Source: Gammaproteobacteria bacterium
GTDB lineage: Bacteria > Gemmatimonadota > Gemmatimonadetes > Longimicrobiales > Gaopeijiaceae
Direction of reading: 5' to 3'
Assembly (NCBI GenBank): GCA_028821195.1
Contig: JAPPHB010000115.1
Coordinates: 1-42,078 of the forward strand
DNA length: 42,078 bases
Shown here: piece by piece, positions 41,891 to 42,078 of the stretch
How the letters are laid out: each line of letters opens with the position of its first letter
Numbering within the stretch: position 1 is the stretch's first letter
Made by a program: the position numbers and the translations under genes
Notes under the pieces: model-generated
The model's input: the letters and a program-made list of their open reading frames with translations, nothing else
What the model was told of the DNA's origin: nothing
Databases searched by the model: none

Positions 41891-42078
<188 letters not shown>

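Overview
The window reads as a chromosomal core region of a GC-rich, Gram-negative (LPS-making, outer-membrane) bacterium, most likely a Gemmatimonadota or close FCB-group relative. This rests on gene content, not on a database search. One strand carries a fused LpxC-FabZ, the lipid A enzymes LpxA/B/D/K, BamA, a Skp-like chaperone, a Lol transporter and a PorV/PorQ-like outer-membrane protein. Mixed in are modules best known from Firmicutes: McsA-McsB-ClpC protein-arginine phosphorylation, the bacillithiol enzyme BshC, and the PDZ/radical-SAM/DUF512 protein next to Der. No transposase, integrase, phage gene or CRISPR array is visible. Genes are packed tightly; no stretch above 300 bases lacks a gene or RNA. 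The longest gaps are 175 bases (12482-12656 and the 23S-5S spacer) and 132 bases (26535-26666).

Layout. Only the first two genes are on the plus strand: an exported gamma-glutamyltransferase and a DUF423 membrane protein (47-2221). Everything else is on the minus strand and is read right to left. It starts with the 3' end of 23S rRNA, 5S rRNA and an intrinsic terminator. Then come era, a porV-like gene, a DUF5683-like gene, a zinc-ribbon protein, prfB (with the classic programmed +1 frameshift) and lysS. Next are lolC/E-lolD-mcsA-mcsB-clpC-bamA-skp, then lpxD, lpxC-fabZ, lpxA, a Gfo/Idh oxidoreductase, a 44-residue membrane peptide, lpxB, lpxK and bshC. These are followed by a small membrane/coiled-coil protein, murJ, uvrC, gltX, a TPR lipoprotein, tRNA-Gly(CCC), a cupin lipoprotein, the DUF512 radical-SAM protein, der, plsY, gpsA, a MerR regulator, surE, a YqaA/DedA-type protein, tRNA-Arg(CCT) and a secreted Ig-like/LVIVD protein.

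How the genes work together. The centre (19-35 kb) is an envelope-building block: lipid A synthesis, beta-barrel insertion, periplasmic chaperoning and lipoprotein sorting. The arginine-kinase/ClpC quality-control module is spliced into it by stop/start overlaps. The left part joins ribosome maturation (Der) to phospholipid precursor synthesis (PlsY, GpsA). Overlaps of the ATGA/GTGA kind are very frequent, so translational coupling is probably widespread. The most interesting points are the mcsAB-clpC module embedded between lol and bam genes, the oxidoreductase and small peptide sitting between lpxA and lpxB, and era starting 20 bases after the rRNA terminator without a visible ribosome binding site. 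No clearly undescribed system could be established from sequence alone.
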